45,883 nt of DNA from positions 1 to 45,883 of the forward strand of contig JBNKCX010000011.1 in NCBI GenBank assembly GCA_050287965.1. The letters are read 5' to 3'. The DNA is from CBFDBF01 sp050287965 (lineage in GTDB: Bacteria; Pseudomonadota; Gammaproteobacteria; Chromatiales; Chromatiaceae). A program made the position numbers and the translations under genes. This document shows, one piece after another, positions 1 to 7,624 of the stretch; the first letter of the stretch is position 1, and every line of letters starts with the position of its first letter. The notes beneath the pieces were generated by a model. The model saw nothing but the letters and a program-made list of their open reading frames with translations, was not told the DNA's origin and ran no database searches.

Positions 1-438
1 CTTGTTCAGAGGAAACAACTGCTCCACCTCTTCCATCAGCTTGGCAAGCTTCTTATCGCCGCCAAATACGATATCCTTCTCCTGAAAATCAGAGGTAAAA
101 TTCATGGTGCCGAAGGTGTTTATACCGGTAGAGCCCACGTAATAGTTACGGCGTCCGGCGCGGGAGTATTGTCCGCAACCGACCGGACCGTGGGAGATGT
201 GGATCATGTCCTTGATCGGACCCCAGACCACACCCTTGGATCCGGCGTAGGCGCAACCACGAATGGTCATCACACCAGGTAACGATTTGCGGTTAGAGGT
301 AATGCACTTCTTGGACTGCTCCACCGACTGATCGTTGACCGCGAGATGCTTGGCGCGGTCTTCTTTCGCCTTTTCCGGATAGACCTCCAGCACCTCCTGA
401 ATGAGGGCTTCGGTCTCTTCTTTCGTCAATGCAGACAT
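1..438 (-). CDS. nifD: Nitrogenase MoFe protein alpha chain, N-terminal part (cut by window edge)
   Basis: The first 146 codons of the alpha subunit of dinitrogenase are present and the gene runs off the left edge. The subunit carries FeMo-cofactor and shares the P-cluster with NifK. Visible family features are RGCAYAGSKGVVWGP, whose Cys is a P-cluster ligand, and a second P-cluster Cys in GPVGCGQYSR. The start ATG is preceded by GGAGACAG. The gene lies 86 bases behind nifH on the same strand, the usual nifHD(K) order, and is presumably co-transcribed from the nifH promoter. Identification is secure; the rest of the protein cannot be seen. Confidence 0.97.
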   Translation of the reverse strand, partial: MSALTKEETEALIQEVLEVYPEKAKEDRAKHLAVNDQSVEQSKKCITSNRKSLPGVMTIRGCAYAGSKGVVWGPIKDMIHISHGPVGCGQYSRAGRRNYYVGSTGINTFGTMNFTSDFQEKDIVFGGDKKLAKLMEEVEQLFPLNK

Positions 439-524
439 ATCTGTCTCCTATCCCGCGCCACCAATCTGTAGACTACGGGTAATGGAAATAACACTATGAT
501 TCGATGACTCAGGTCGTCGACCTA

Positions 525-1418
525 TCAGGGCGCAGCAACCGCGCAACTCTCAGAAGATGCGGTCTGTCCAATGATGCTCTCGTCTTCCTCTTCCATCAGG
601 CCGAAGTCCATCAACAGATCTTCCAGTGCATCCATGGTAATGGGCGTAGGGATGACGAAGTTCTTGTTGTCGATGATCTTCTGCGCAAGATCGCGGTACT
701 CCTGAGCCTGTTTGGCGCTCGGGTCGTACTCGATCACGGTCATACGACGAATCTCGGCACGCTGTACCACATTGTCACGCGGCACGAAGTGGATCATCTG
801 GGTACCCAACTGGCGGGCAAGTTCCATGATCAGTTCATCCTCACGAGCGGTGTTTCGGCTGTTACAGATCAGACCGGCCAGACGCACACCACCGGAGTTG
901 GCGTATTTCACAATACCCTTGGAGATGTTGTTGGCGGCATACATGGCCATCATCTCGCCGGATACCACGATGTAGATCTCCTGGGCCTTGTTCTCGCGAA
1001 TTGGCATGGCGAAACCACCGCATACCACGTCGCCCAGTACGTCATAGAATACGAAGTCGAGGTCTTCCTCGTAGGCGCCCTCTTCCTCCAGGAAGTTGAT
1101 GGCGGTGATAACACCACGACCGGCACAACCGACACCCGGCTCAGGACCGCCGGACTCGACGCACTTGATGTCTCCGAAACCGGCCTTCAGCACGTCTTCC
1201 AGTTCCAGGTCTTCCACGGTGCCGGCCTCGGCCGCCATCTCCATGATGGTGTTCTGCGCCTTGGAGTGAAGAATCAGACGGGTGGAGTCGGCCTTGGGAT
1301 CGCAACCGACGATCATGACTTTCTTACCCAGTTCAGCCAGACCGGCCACCAGGTTCTGTGTAGTGGTAGACTTGCCGATACCACCTTTACCGTAAATTGC
1401 ACATTGACGCAGTGCCAT
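525..1418 (-). CDS. nifH: Nitrogenase iron protein (dinitrogenase reductase)
   Basis: A 297-residue Fe protein that passes electrons to the MoFe protein with MgATP hydrolysis. The Walker A motif GKGGIGKST is at residues 10-18. The [4Fe-4S] ligands are Cys98 (GCAGRG) and Cys133 (DVVCGG). Arg101, next to Cys98, is the residue ADP-ribosylated by DraT in the well-studied systems, and draT is the divergent neighbour. The start at 1418 (MALRQCAIYG) is preferred over a longer frame because AAGGAG lies 7 bases upstream and because of family length. A consensus sigma-54 promoter and a NifA activator site lie upstream. The acidic C-terminal tail is normal for NifH. Confidence 0.99.
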   Translation of the reverse strand: MALRQCAIYGKGGIGKSTTTQNLVAGLAELGKKVMIVGCDPKADSTRLILHSKAQNTIMEMAAEAGTVEDLELEDVLKAGFGDIKCVESGGPEPGVGCAGRGVITAINFLEEEGAYEEDLDFVFYDVLGDVVCGGFAMPIRENKAQEIYIVVSGEMMAMYAANNISKGIVKYANSGGVRLAGLICNSRNTAREDELIMELARQLGTQMIHFVPRDNVVQRAEIRRMTVIEYDPSAKQAQEYRDLAQKIIDNKNFVIPTPITMDALEDLLMDFGLMEEEDESIIGQTASSESCAVAAP

Positions 1419-1501
1419 GTTGGATCTCCTTGCTTCAAGTTGATAATTCAGTTGGGTGACAATAAATTTCTCACAATGGGTCACAGGTACAGTTAGCTAT
1501 G

Positions 1502-1517
1502 AGCAAGGGGCGTGCCA
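1502..1517 (-). promoter_or_regulatory. Sigma-54 (-24/-12) promoter of nifH
   Basis: Read on the minus strand the sequence is TGGCAC-GCCCC-TTGC, an exact match to the RpoN consensus TGGCACN5TTGC. It lies about 85 bases upstream of the nifH start codon. Confidence 0.95.
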
Positions 1518-1614
1518 AAAACAAGAGATGCTTGTATCTGTATGTATTTGAAGGTATTTATGACGTTGCAACGAGAAAAGAACCGGGTCGCGTTTACTAC
1601 AATTCCCCGCTTTT

Positions 1615-1630
1615 TGTATGAATGATCACA
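1615..1630. promoter_or_regulatory. NifA upstream activator site for nifH
   Basis: TGT-N10-ACA, the NifA enhancer consensus, with its near end 98 bases upstream of the -24 element of nifH, a normal spacing. It covers the proposed start codon of the divergent draT gene (ATG at 1618), so NifA bound here could also affect draT. Confidence 0.8.
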
Positions 1631-2463
1631 GACAATCAACGGGGGAAAACCCCACGCTGCCCGCCCATGCACGCCTGCCGGTGAACCGCTGCAATCTTCC
1701 CGCGGTGATCCTCGGCAGCCTTACCTTTCAGCGCAATCCTGCTCCGCTTCACCTGGATTGCGTTGAAGACCTGCATTCCGAACTGTTCGATACCCTGAAC
1801 ACCATAGAAGACGCCGCGGAACGGGCGGAAAACTTCAAAGGCTATATGCGTTCGGCCTTTCTGTTCGATCACCTGGACGAGGCGGGATTCGACCCGGACT
1901 CCCGGCGCAGCAAACGGGATAAGGCCGACTATCTGCGCATGCTGCGCGGCTGGCTGTTCGATTCCGACGGCAAGGAAGGCGCTGTACTGAAGAGCTGGGT
2001 GGAGTCGCGCTTCGGCCTGCTGCCGCGCAATCATCTGGGCCCGCTGGGAGACTTCACATCCGATAATTACTCAGCCTACCTGGCCATGCGTGCCCAAGGC
2101 CTATACAACACCAACGGCCTGGAAGCCCAGTTCGACCTGCTCTACAGCTACTGCCAATACGAGATTCGCAGGAGATTTCCGGGACAGAAACACATCACCC
2201 TGTATCGCGGCGTAAACCGTATTGATGAGCATGAAGTACTGGCGCAACCCCAAAAAAACCTCTACATACTGGTATTGAACAACCTCAACTCCTTTACCGA
2301 CGACCGGGAGCGGGCGGATGAATTCGGAGACTACATCCTCGAGGCCAGGATCCCGCTGGTGAAGCTATTGTTTCTCCCCGGGCTCCTACCCGATTTATTG
2401 AAAGGCGAAAACGAATACCTGGTGATCGGCGGCGTACACGAAGTGAAAATAAGCCTGATGTAA
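1618..2463 (+). CDS. draT: NAD+--dinitrogen-reductase ADP-ribosyltransferase
   Basis: DraT moves ADP-ribose from NAD+ to an Arg of NifH (Arg101 here) after ammonium or energy shifts, switching nitrogenase off; DraG reverses this. The 281-residue length and the NRCNLPAVILGS block at residues 23-34 are typical of DraT, as is the C-terminal ENEYLVIGG segment. The gene is divergent from nifH. The start is uncertain: ATG 1618 has no clear Shine-Dalgarno sequence and lies inside the NifA site. The GTG at 1681, just before NRCNLP, also lacks one. No sigma-54 promoter is seen on the plus strand, so expression may be independent of NifA. The partner draG is about 20 kb away behind nifQ. Confidence 0.95.
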   Translation: MNDHRQSTGENPTLPAHARLPVNRCNLPAVILGSLTFQRNPAPLHLDCVEDLHSELFDTLNTIEDAAERAENFKGYMRSAFLFDHLDEAGFDPDSRRSKRDKADYLRMLRGWLFDSDGKEGAVLKSWVESRFGLLPRNHLGPLGDFTSDNYSAYLAMRAQGLYNTNGLEAQFDLLYSYCQYEIRRRFPGQKHITLYRGVNRIDEHEVLAQPQKNLYILVLNNLNSFTDDRERADEFGDYILEARIPLVKLLFLPGLLPDLLKGENEYLVIGGVHEVKISLM

Positions 2464-2476
2464 CAAACCCGACAAT

Positions 2477-2492
2477 TGTTCTGCGGCAGACA
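2477..2492. promoter_or_regulatory. NifA upstream activator site before the SIR2-like gene
   Basis: TGT-TCTGCGGCAG-ACA matches TGT-N10-ACA. It ends 46 bases upstream of the -24 element at 2538, in the draT/SIR2-like intergenic region. Confidence 0.72.
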
Positions 2493-2521
2493 CAGCTGCA
2501 AACTCCATCCTGCTGTTTTTT
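2492..2521 (+). terminator. Weak possible terminator after draT
   Basis: ACAGC and GCTGT can pair around a 15-base loop and are followed by a run of T. The stem is only 5 bp, so this is tentative. It overlaps the end of the NifA site. Confidence 0.3.
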
Positions 2522-2537
2522 AAGCCGATTTATTTCT

Positions 2538-2551
2538 GGCCTGTCTTTTGC
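2538..2551 (+). promoter_or_regulatory. Sigma-54 promoter of the SIR2-like gene
   Basis: TGGCCT-GTCTT-TTGCA (from 2537) keeps the invariant GG-N10-GC and most of the RpoN consensus. Together with the NifA site upstream it predicts a start near 2563 and a leader of about 120 bases. The leader contains the hairpins GGTTCC/GGAACC and GCCCTC-AGGA-GAGGGC. Confidence 0.8.
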
Positions 2552-2685
2552 ACCCCTGAATTACAGGACCCCGGCCCTCTGGGCGGTTCCTTGGTCGGTG
2601 CGGAACCAAAACCGATCGCCCTCAGGAGAGGGCTGCCACATCTTTACAGAAACGCGTGAATAACCATCAAAAGGAAACAGGCACG

Positions 2686-3576
2686 ATGACAGAAACAATC
2701 TTGCAGGAGCTGATCAACGGTGTTCGCAGCGGCGACATCGTGCCCTACCTGGGCGCCGGCGCACTGGAAGGATCCGTTCATCCCGAGACTGGAGCGCCCA
2801 TCCCGGCGGGCAGCGAGAGCCTGATCCTGGCCATGAACAACGGCAAGCCCATGGCGCCGCGCCTGATGTATGAATTTCCCCGCGCCGCGATGAATGTCGA
2901 ACTGAAACGGGGCCGCAATGCAGTAACCCGTTTCCTGAACGAGACCTACGACAACACCCGGTGGTCCCGTGCGCCCCTGCACGATTTAATCGCTTCCCTG
3001 CGACCGCGCTATGTGATCGATATCAACCGCGATACCCAGCTTCAGCAAAGTTACAGCGACACACCGCACACCCTGATCCGGGGCATCTCCCGGATTGCCG
3101 GGATCGATTACCGTTTCCGCATCCACCACTATGACGGGGAGAAATACTCGGGCCGGGAGATCGACCAGTCCGAGGTCGATCCCTCCCTCCCCATCCTGTT
3201 TAAACCCATGGGGAGCCCGCTGCCGGATCCGACCTACATCGCATCCGACGCGGATTACGTGGATTACATCACCGAACTCATGGGGGGGTTCGCCATCCCG
3301 ACCTTCCTCAAGGAGTACCGCAAACGGAAGCAATACCTGTTTATGGGTCTGCGTATGGTCCGGGATACGGAGCGCATGGTGCTGTCAGATATCATCTACT
3401 CAGCCGGGAATCCGGCCGGCTGGGCGCTGATACCGGAACCCAGTGAAAAGGAACGGCGTTTCTGTAAAAAAATGGGAATTAAAATCATCGAAAGGGATGC
3501 CGGCGAGCTGATTGCGGCAGCATCCGTGACGCAATCCCCAAAACCAAATATTCCGGTCGAACCCGCGGTATATTAA
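2686..3576 (+). CDS. Nif-associated SIR2-like protein, catalytic His missing
   Basis: A 296-residue protein with the outline of the SIR2-like NAD-binding family. It has a glycine loop YLGAGA at residues 21-26, a DINRDT segment at 112-117 where the family has a TTNYD-like motif, KPMGS at 173-177 where active members have K-[LI]-H-G-S, and YLFMGLRMVRDTE where they have FxGYSxxD. Met175 therefore stands at the place of the catalytic His, so deacylase or NADase activity is doubtful and NAD binding without catalysis is possible. No signal peptide or membrane segment is seen. ATG 2686 is preferred because AAGGAAA lies 8 bases upstream; a GTG at 2656 would add ten residues. Its own sigma-54 promoter and NifA site place it in the nif regulon. 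Function is unknown. Confidence 0.8.
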   Translation: MTETILQELINGVRSGDIVPYLGAGALEGSVHPETGAPIPAGSESLILAMNNGKPMAPRLMYEFPRAAMNVELKRGRNAVTRFLNETYDNTRWSRAPLHDLIASLRPRYVIDINRDTQLQQSYSDTPHTLIRGISRIAGIDYRFRIHHYDGEKYSGREIDQSEVDPSLPILFKPMGSPLPDPTYIASDADYVDYITELMGGFAIPTFLKEYRKRKQYLFMGLRMVRDTERMVLSDIIYSAGNPAGWALIPEPSEKERRFCKKMGIKIIERDAGELIAAASVTQSPKPNIPVEPAVY

Positions 3577-3789
3577 TCCCGGCCCCGCCCCAGCCTTGAT
3601 TTATTTATGTGCTAATATTTAGGGTAGGTCTGCGAAGTTATTGACAGCAAAAGGAATATCGCTGGTGCACTAGGGCGGGGCGCCCTGCAGTTCTTCCCCT
3701 CCTTTGCAACATATTCCGATATTGGTGCCGGCTCCTCGGCTCGATTTTGGGGCCGGATATGTGATCAACCATTTTAGGGATGTGCGGAA

Positions 3790-4044
3790 ATGTTTAAACG
3801 TATCTTTGCAATAGCCTTTGCCATAGCAGGGGCCATATCGTGCATGTGGGGATTCGGAACTATGTTGGGTGACAGCTTTGTTCTGACAAGTCAATTCTCA
3901 CTGGATGGAACAAACGGAAACGTCGTTCTTCTCTCAATCATCATAGGGGTATGCGCGTTAGCCTGGGGCTTGGTTGGATTGTCACCGAAAAACAAGAACG
4001 ACGACGAATCTCCCGGAGAAGCCAATAGGGGTCACAGCATCTGA
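3790..4044 (+). CDS. Small two-helix membrane protein, unknown
   Basis: An 84-residue protein with hydrophobic segments at about residues 5-28 and 45-65 and a polar, charged tail (KNKNDDESPGEANR). No family is recognised. The start ATG follows GGGATGTGCGGAA, and a strong terminator lies 62 bases downstream, which supports a real single-gene unit. The DNA between the SIR2-like gene and this gene (3577-3789) shows no sigma-54 promoter. Confidence 0.6.
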   Translation: MFKRIFAIAFAIAGAISCMWGFGTMLGDSFVLTSQFSLDGTNGNVVLLSIIIGVCALAWGLVGLSPKNKNDDESPGEANRGHSI

Positions 4045-4105
4045 GCGTTATTGTCAGGAGAAGCGATCTCTATCGCTGCACTTCTTTCTTAGGGCAGACA
4101 ACATA

Positions 4106-4141
4106 GGCGGAGGGAATACGTTTCATTCCTTCCGCCTTTTC
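4106..4141 (+). terminator. Rho-independent terminator
   Basis: GGCGGAGGGAAT pairs with ATTCCTTCCGCC (12 bp with one G-T pair) around a 7-base loop, followed by TTTT. It serves the small membrane protein gene upstream. Confidence 0.85.
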
Positions 4142-4294
4142 ATTTGCGGCATTGATAGACTATGCCGGCGCAACGACACTTCTGTTTCCAGTTCGCGAAG
4201 AAAGGGATGCGATAAATCCTGGACGAATACACCTGTTTTTGGTTAGAACCTCTCTTATGATTCCCCGAAATCCGCCCCGCCGGTCCATAAGATA

Positions 4295-4774
4295 ATGAAG
4301 ATTGAGTACACCCCCATCGGGATTCTCCATTCCCCGTTCACGGAGCAGGCGGACATGCCGATTCAGCCGACAGCTGCCGCGGGCATTAAAGGCACTGTAG
4401 AACTGTTTGCAGAGTTCCGCGAGGGGCTGGCCGACCTGGAAGACTTTTCCCATATTATTCTTCTCTATCATTTCCATCGCAGCCATAACTTCAATCTCAA
4501 GGTCGTGCCATTCATGGATTCAATGCCGCGCGGACTGTTCGCTACCCGCGCACCCAAACGACCCAATCCGATCGGGCTTTCCATTGTTCAATTGGACAGA
4601 ATCGAGAACATTACTCTACATATACGTAACGTGGATGTATTGGACGGAACACCGCTTCTGGATATCAAACCCTATATCCCTGAGTTCGATGCCCAGGATG
4701 ACGTCCGTACCGGCTGGTTTACCAAAACCAGGGAGACTGTTTCCAAACAGAGATCGGACGACCGATTCAAATAG
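4295..4774 (+). CDS. TrmO/TsaA-family tRNA (t6A37) methyltransferase, short form
   Basis: A 159-residue member of the TrmO (YaeB/VirR) family, which methylates N6-threonylcarbamoyladenosine at tRNA position 37 using S-adenosylmethionine. Family features are the opening TPIGILHSPF, the core LEDFSHIILLYHFHRS, the signature TRAPKRPNPIGLS at about residues 84-96, and DVLDGTPLLDIKPYIPEFD near the end. Escherichia coli TrmO is longer (about 235 residues) with an extra C-terminal domain; this is the compact form, whose activity is less certain. It appears to stand alone. Confidence 0.85.
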   Translation: MKIEYTPIGILHSPFTEQADMPIQPTAAAGIKGTVELFAEFREGLADLEDFSHIILLYHFHRSHNFNLKVVPFMDSMPRGLFATRAPKRPNPIGLSIVQLDRIENITLHIRNVDVLDGTPLLDIKPYIPEFDAQDDVRTGWFTKTRETVSKQRSDDRFK

Positions 4775-4883
4775 CGTGGCAGCCTGCCCGCATCTCGGTG
4801 ACGGCTCGGTCCTGGTGACGACGTTCTCAGCACCCGGATAGAATAAACGCCATAATCGTATACCGACCGAAACAGGAGGTATC

Positions 4884-5633
4884 ATGATAGAAACAGTGTT
4901 TGAGACCGCGGTAGCCGTTGTTATCGGCGTTACGGTCCTCATGAATATCATAGGCCCGCTCATTATCTGGAAGACCCGGAAACTCCCGGCAATCGTTAAA
5001 TTTCAGCCTTTGGATGATAATTCCTTCATGGAAGAAAGGAATACCAGGTTCAAAGAATACGACCGCTCACTCATCGAACTCGGCTTTGAGGTTATTGGTT
5101 CGTCGATATTGCAGGACAGCCAGACCAACGCCTATTTCCGCCTGTTCTGGAATCCTGCGCTCAAAGTTGCGGCCATGATCGTTACCATGAAAAGCGCGGT
5201 AGAAGAAATGACATATCTTGAATACTCTCAAGCGTATAACGACGAAACCGCCATGAGCGTTTCCAATTCCCCCAGGCCGGAGGCCTATCCTGAGCTTGAT
5301 ATGAGACGGTCATTTCGCTTTCCCAAGCTGTCGAGTGCGGCCGAACTTCTTGCCGTACACGGGAAATTGAAAGACAGCCTGAAAAAGTCGGTACTGCCGG
5401 TGGACTATGATACCGAGAAGGGATTTTATGAGGTAGAGGACTACCTTAGACGGGAGTCCGACGCGCTTCTGGAAAAGGGTATCGTTAGCAGTAGCATTGA
5501 CCAGGATGGCAAGAGGTCTTTAACGCTATACGGGGCATTCGCCCTCACCTGGAGGTCGGTCCCGCCCGGCAAGACCATATGGGGGTATCTCACCCAAAGG
5601 CGGGCTGAACAGGCCCTGGAAAACGCCTTATGA
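4884..5633 (+). CDS. Hypothetical protein with one N-terminal membrane segment
   Basis: 249 residues. The start ATG follows AGGAGGTATC, an excellent ribosome-binding site. Residues 8-30 form a hydrophobic helix; the rest looks soluble and is rich in Glu and Lys, with a helical C-terminus (TQRRAEQALENAL). No family or catalytic motif is recognised. It may form a short unit with the peptidase gene 73 bases downstream. Confidence 0.65.
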   Translation: MIETVFETAVAVVIGVTVLMNIIGPLIIWKTRKLPAIVKFQPLDDNSFMEERNTRFKEYDRSLIELGFEVIGSSILQDSQTNAYFRLFWNPALKVAAMIVTMKSAVEEMTYLEYSQAYNDETAMSVSNSPRPEAYPELDMRRSFRFPKLSSAAELLAVHGKLKDSLKKSVLPVDYDTEKGFYEVEDYLRRESDALLEKGIVSSSIDQDGKRSLTLYGAFALTWRSVPPGKTIWGYLTQRRAEQALENAL

Positions 5634-5706
5634 GGAGGGACGGCGAAACAGGGGACGGCATTCTCCTGACCGCACTTCTCCTACGCAGGTATCGGTATGA
5701 ATCGCC

Positions 5707-6387
5707 ATGAAAAAGCTCCAGCTATTTATTGTGTTGCTTCTTCCGTTCGCGGCCTGCCCCACGGAAAGTGTTTGTTACGGAACCGCTTCTGATGGAAGAC
5801 TTGCGCATGGCGTGCGGCTGCCCGGCGATGGACCTAACTATACAAGTTATAGCACCACTGCCGGGCTCCTCGGGAGAACGTATGTCCACTCTACGGTCAG
5901 AGACATCATTATCGACTCCTATAAGACATTGGAAATGGAGAAACCCGGCAAAATCTTCAAATATGCGGAAACCGGGTTTAAGGAAGGGGGCGAATTCTGG
6001 CCGCACAAAACCCACCGAAACGGTCTGTCAGTGGATTTTATGGTTCCGGTACTGAACCGGGAAGGCACTTCGGTTCATTTGCCCACCAACTATCTCAATA
6101 AATTCGGCTACGACATTGAATTCGATAGAAACGGTCAATATAGGGATTACTCGATAGATTACGACGCAATGGCCGCGCATATTGTCAATCTCCATAAGTC
6201 CTCCAAGAAATACGGGGTCGATCTATGGCGGGTTATTTTTGATCCGGGCTTGCAACCTAAACTGTTTCAGACAAAGTACGGGTCTTACCTGAAGCGTTAT
6301 GTTCAATTCTCAAAGAGACGAGCCTGGGTAAGACATGATGAACACTATCATGTCGACTTTAAGGTAATATGTAAGCCTAACACCTAA
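5707..6387 (+). CDS. Exported MepA-like murein endopeptidase (M74-type)
   Basis: A 226-residue protein with an N-terminal signal peptide (KKLQLFIVLLLPFAAC) that resembles penicillin-insensitive murein endopeptidases, zinc enzymes that cut peptidoglycan cross-bridges in the periplasm. The LAS-type zinc ligands look present: His103-x6-Asp110 in THRNGLSVDF and His213/His215 in HDEHYHVDF. A Cys in the signal region (AAC) could instead make it a lipoprotein. It is shorter than E. coli MepA (about 274 residues). The frame begins 73 bases after the preceding gene. Confidence 0.75.
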   Translation: MKKLQLFIVLLLPFAACPTESVCYGTASDGRLAHGVRLPGDGPNYTSYSTTAGLLGRTYVHSTVRDIIIDSYKTLEMEKPGKIFKYAETGFKEGGEFWPHKTHRNGLSVDFMVPVLNREGTSVHLPTNYLNKFGYDIEFDRNGQYRDYSIDYDAMAAHIVNLHKSSKKYGVDLWRVIFDPGLQPKLFQTKYGSYLKRYVQFSKRRAWVRHDEHYHVDFKVICKPNT

Positions 6388-6409
6388 CAACTCGAAGGAT
6401 CCGGGCAAA

Positions 6410-6901
6410 ATGGATATAGACACCAATTGGAGAGAAGTGAAATTGCTGTTGAGCGCCTCGCTGCAGTCCTCACTGCATTGCGCCATCGCGAGCGTGAACG
6501 AAAACGGCGATCCGCATGTTACGCCGATCGGATCGCTATTCCTGGGCAAGCCGGGCCAGGGGTTCTATTTTGAAAGATTCACACGCAATCTGCCGCGTAA
6601 TCTCGATAGCAACACCCGGATCTGCATCCTCGCCGTGAACAGTTCCCGCTGGTTCTGGCTGAAGTCGTTGCTCGGAGGCAGGTTTGGCCGCCTGCCCGCC
6701 ATCCGCTTATATGGGATAACCAAAGAGCTGCGCCCGGCAAACGACCGGGAAATTTCGCTTTGGCAAAAACGCGTAAGACCCGCCCGATTCACCAAAGGCC
6801 ATCAACTGATGTGGAAAGACATGGGGATGGTGAGAGAGGTCGAGATCGATCGTATCGAACCGGTTTACATCGGCAGAATGACCCGTGATCTATGGCAATG
6901 A
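6410..6901 (+). CDS. Pyridoxamine 5'-phosphate oxidase-fold protein
   Basis: 163 residues with the split-barrel flavin-binding pattern: an N-terminal helix, ASVNENGDPHVTPIGSLFL at about residues 27-45, then RNLPRNLDSNTRICILAVN. Such proteins bind FMN, F420 or haem, and the substrate cannot be read from the sequence. It starts 22 bases after the peptidase gene with GAAGGATC in front, so the two may be co-transcribed. Confidence 0.7.
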   Translation: MDIDTNWREVKLLLSASLQSSLHCAIASVNENGDPHVTPIGSLFLGKPGQGFYFERFTRNLPRNLDSNTRICILAVNSSRWFWLKSLLGGRFGRLPAIRLYGITKELRPANDREISLWQKRVRPARFTKGHQLMWKDMGMVREVEIDRIEPVYIGRMTRDLWQ

Positions 6902-6920
6902 ATCCTGTCACAAGCACGAC

Positions 6921-7526
6921 TCACGGCACATGGAACCATACAGGGAGATAAGAGTTGATATGCGCCCATTCAAGAGAATGTGCGAATAGAAAGACACTCA
7001 GAATCATCATGCATTCAACGATAGCCTTGGAGAAAACGACCGTCGAAAGATAAGTGTGTTCCACACTGCTGAATAACTTCAGATTCGGGAAGAACCGCGG
7101 CACATCCCGCATATACGCTCGAAAATCCTCACCGAATTTCCCTTCCAGTTTCTTTTCCTCCCGCAGAATGGTCGGCCAATGCGTAAGAAAAAAGACCACG
7201 CCCAATAGCGCCGAAATAAGGGCCGACTCAAGCACCAGACCGGCACCGAGATAACCCCAGAGGCTGAAGAAATAGAGCGGATTCCGGGTAATCGAATAGG
7301 GACCGCTGACGATCAATTCCCGGTTTTTCTTTCCGGAAATATAGGCGGACGACCATATGCGACCGAGTGCGGAAATGATCAGCAAAAAAAGCCCTATGTC
7401 TTCGAAAGCCAGATCGAAGATACCTTCTTCGATATAGATGTCTTTGGAAATCAGGGCCAACAGGACGATGGGTATGAGCAAAAGCTTGGCTATAAGCGTC
7501 CGCTTGTGGGTCCGCCGTATTCGCAT
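6921..7526 (-). CDS. Isoprenylcysteine carboxyl methyltransferase-family membrane protein
   Basis: A 201-residue integral membrane protein with several hydrophobic segments and the ICMT/PEMT signature: NPLYFFSLWGYLGAGL at about residues 82-97, then REEKKLEGKFGEDFRAYMRDVPRFFP. Such enzymes methylate lipid or thiol substrates with S-adenosylmethionine; bacterial substrates are mostly unknown. It follows a CPBP-family protease gene on the same strand by 98 bases, an odd pairing of two families that act after prenylation in eukaryotes; this may be coincidence. Confidence 0.78.
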   Translation of the reverse strand: MRIRRTHKRTLIAKLLLIPIVLLALISKDIYIEEGIFDLAFEDIGLFLLIISALGRIWSSAYISGKKNRELIVSGPYSITRNPLYFFSLWGYLGAGLVLESALISALLGVVFFLTHWPTILREEKKLEGKFGEDFRAYMRDVPRFFPNLKLFSSVEHTYLSTVVFSKAIVECMMILSVFLFAHSLEWAHINSYLPVWFHVP

Positions 7527-7624
7527 GGATGGTTAAAACTCCCGCAGTAAGGTGTGATTTGCATGGGCGAGCTGCAAAACGCGCAGATACCGCACCAACC
7601 CAAGTGAGACCATCTGACCCGAAG

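Noticed and set aside
504..1496. Long plus-strand frame over nifH (330 codons)
   Set aside because: It is antisense to the highly conserved nifH gene and its translation matches no protein pattern; it reflects codon bias.
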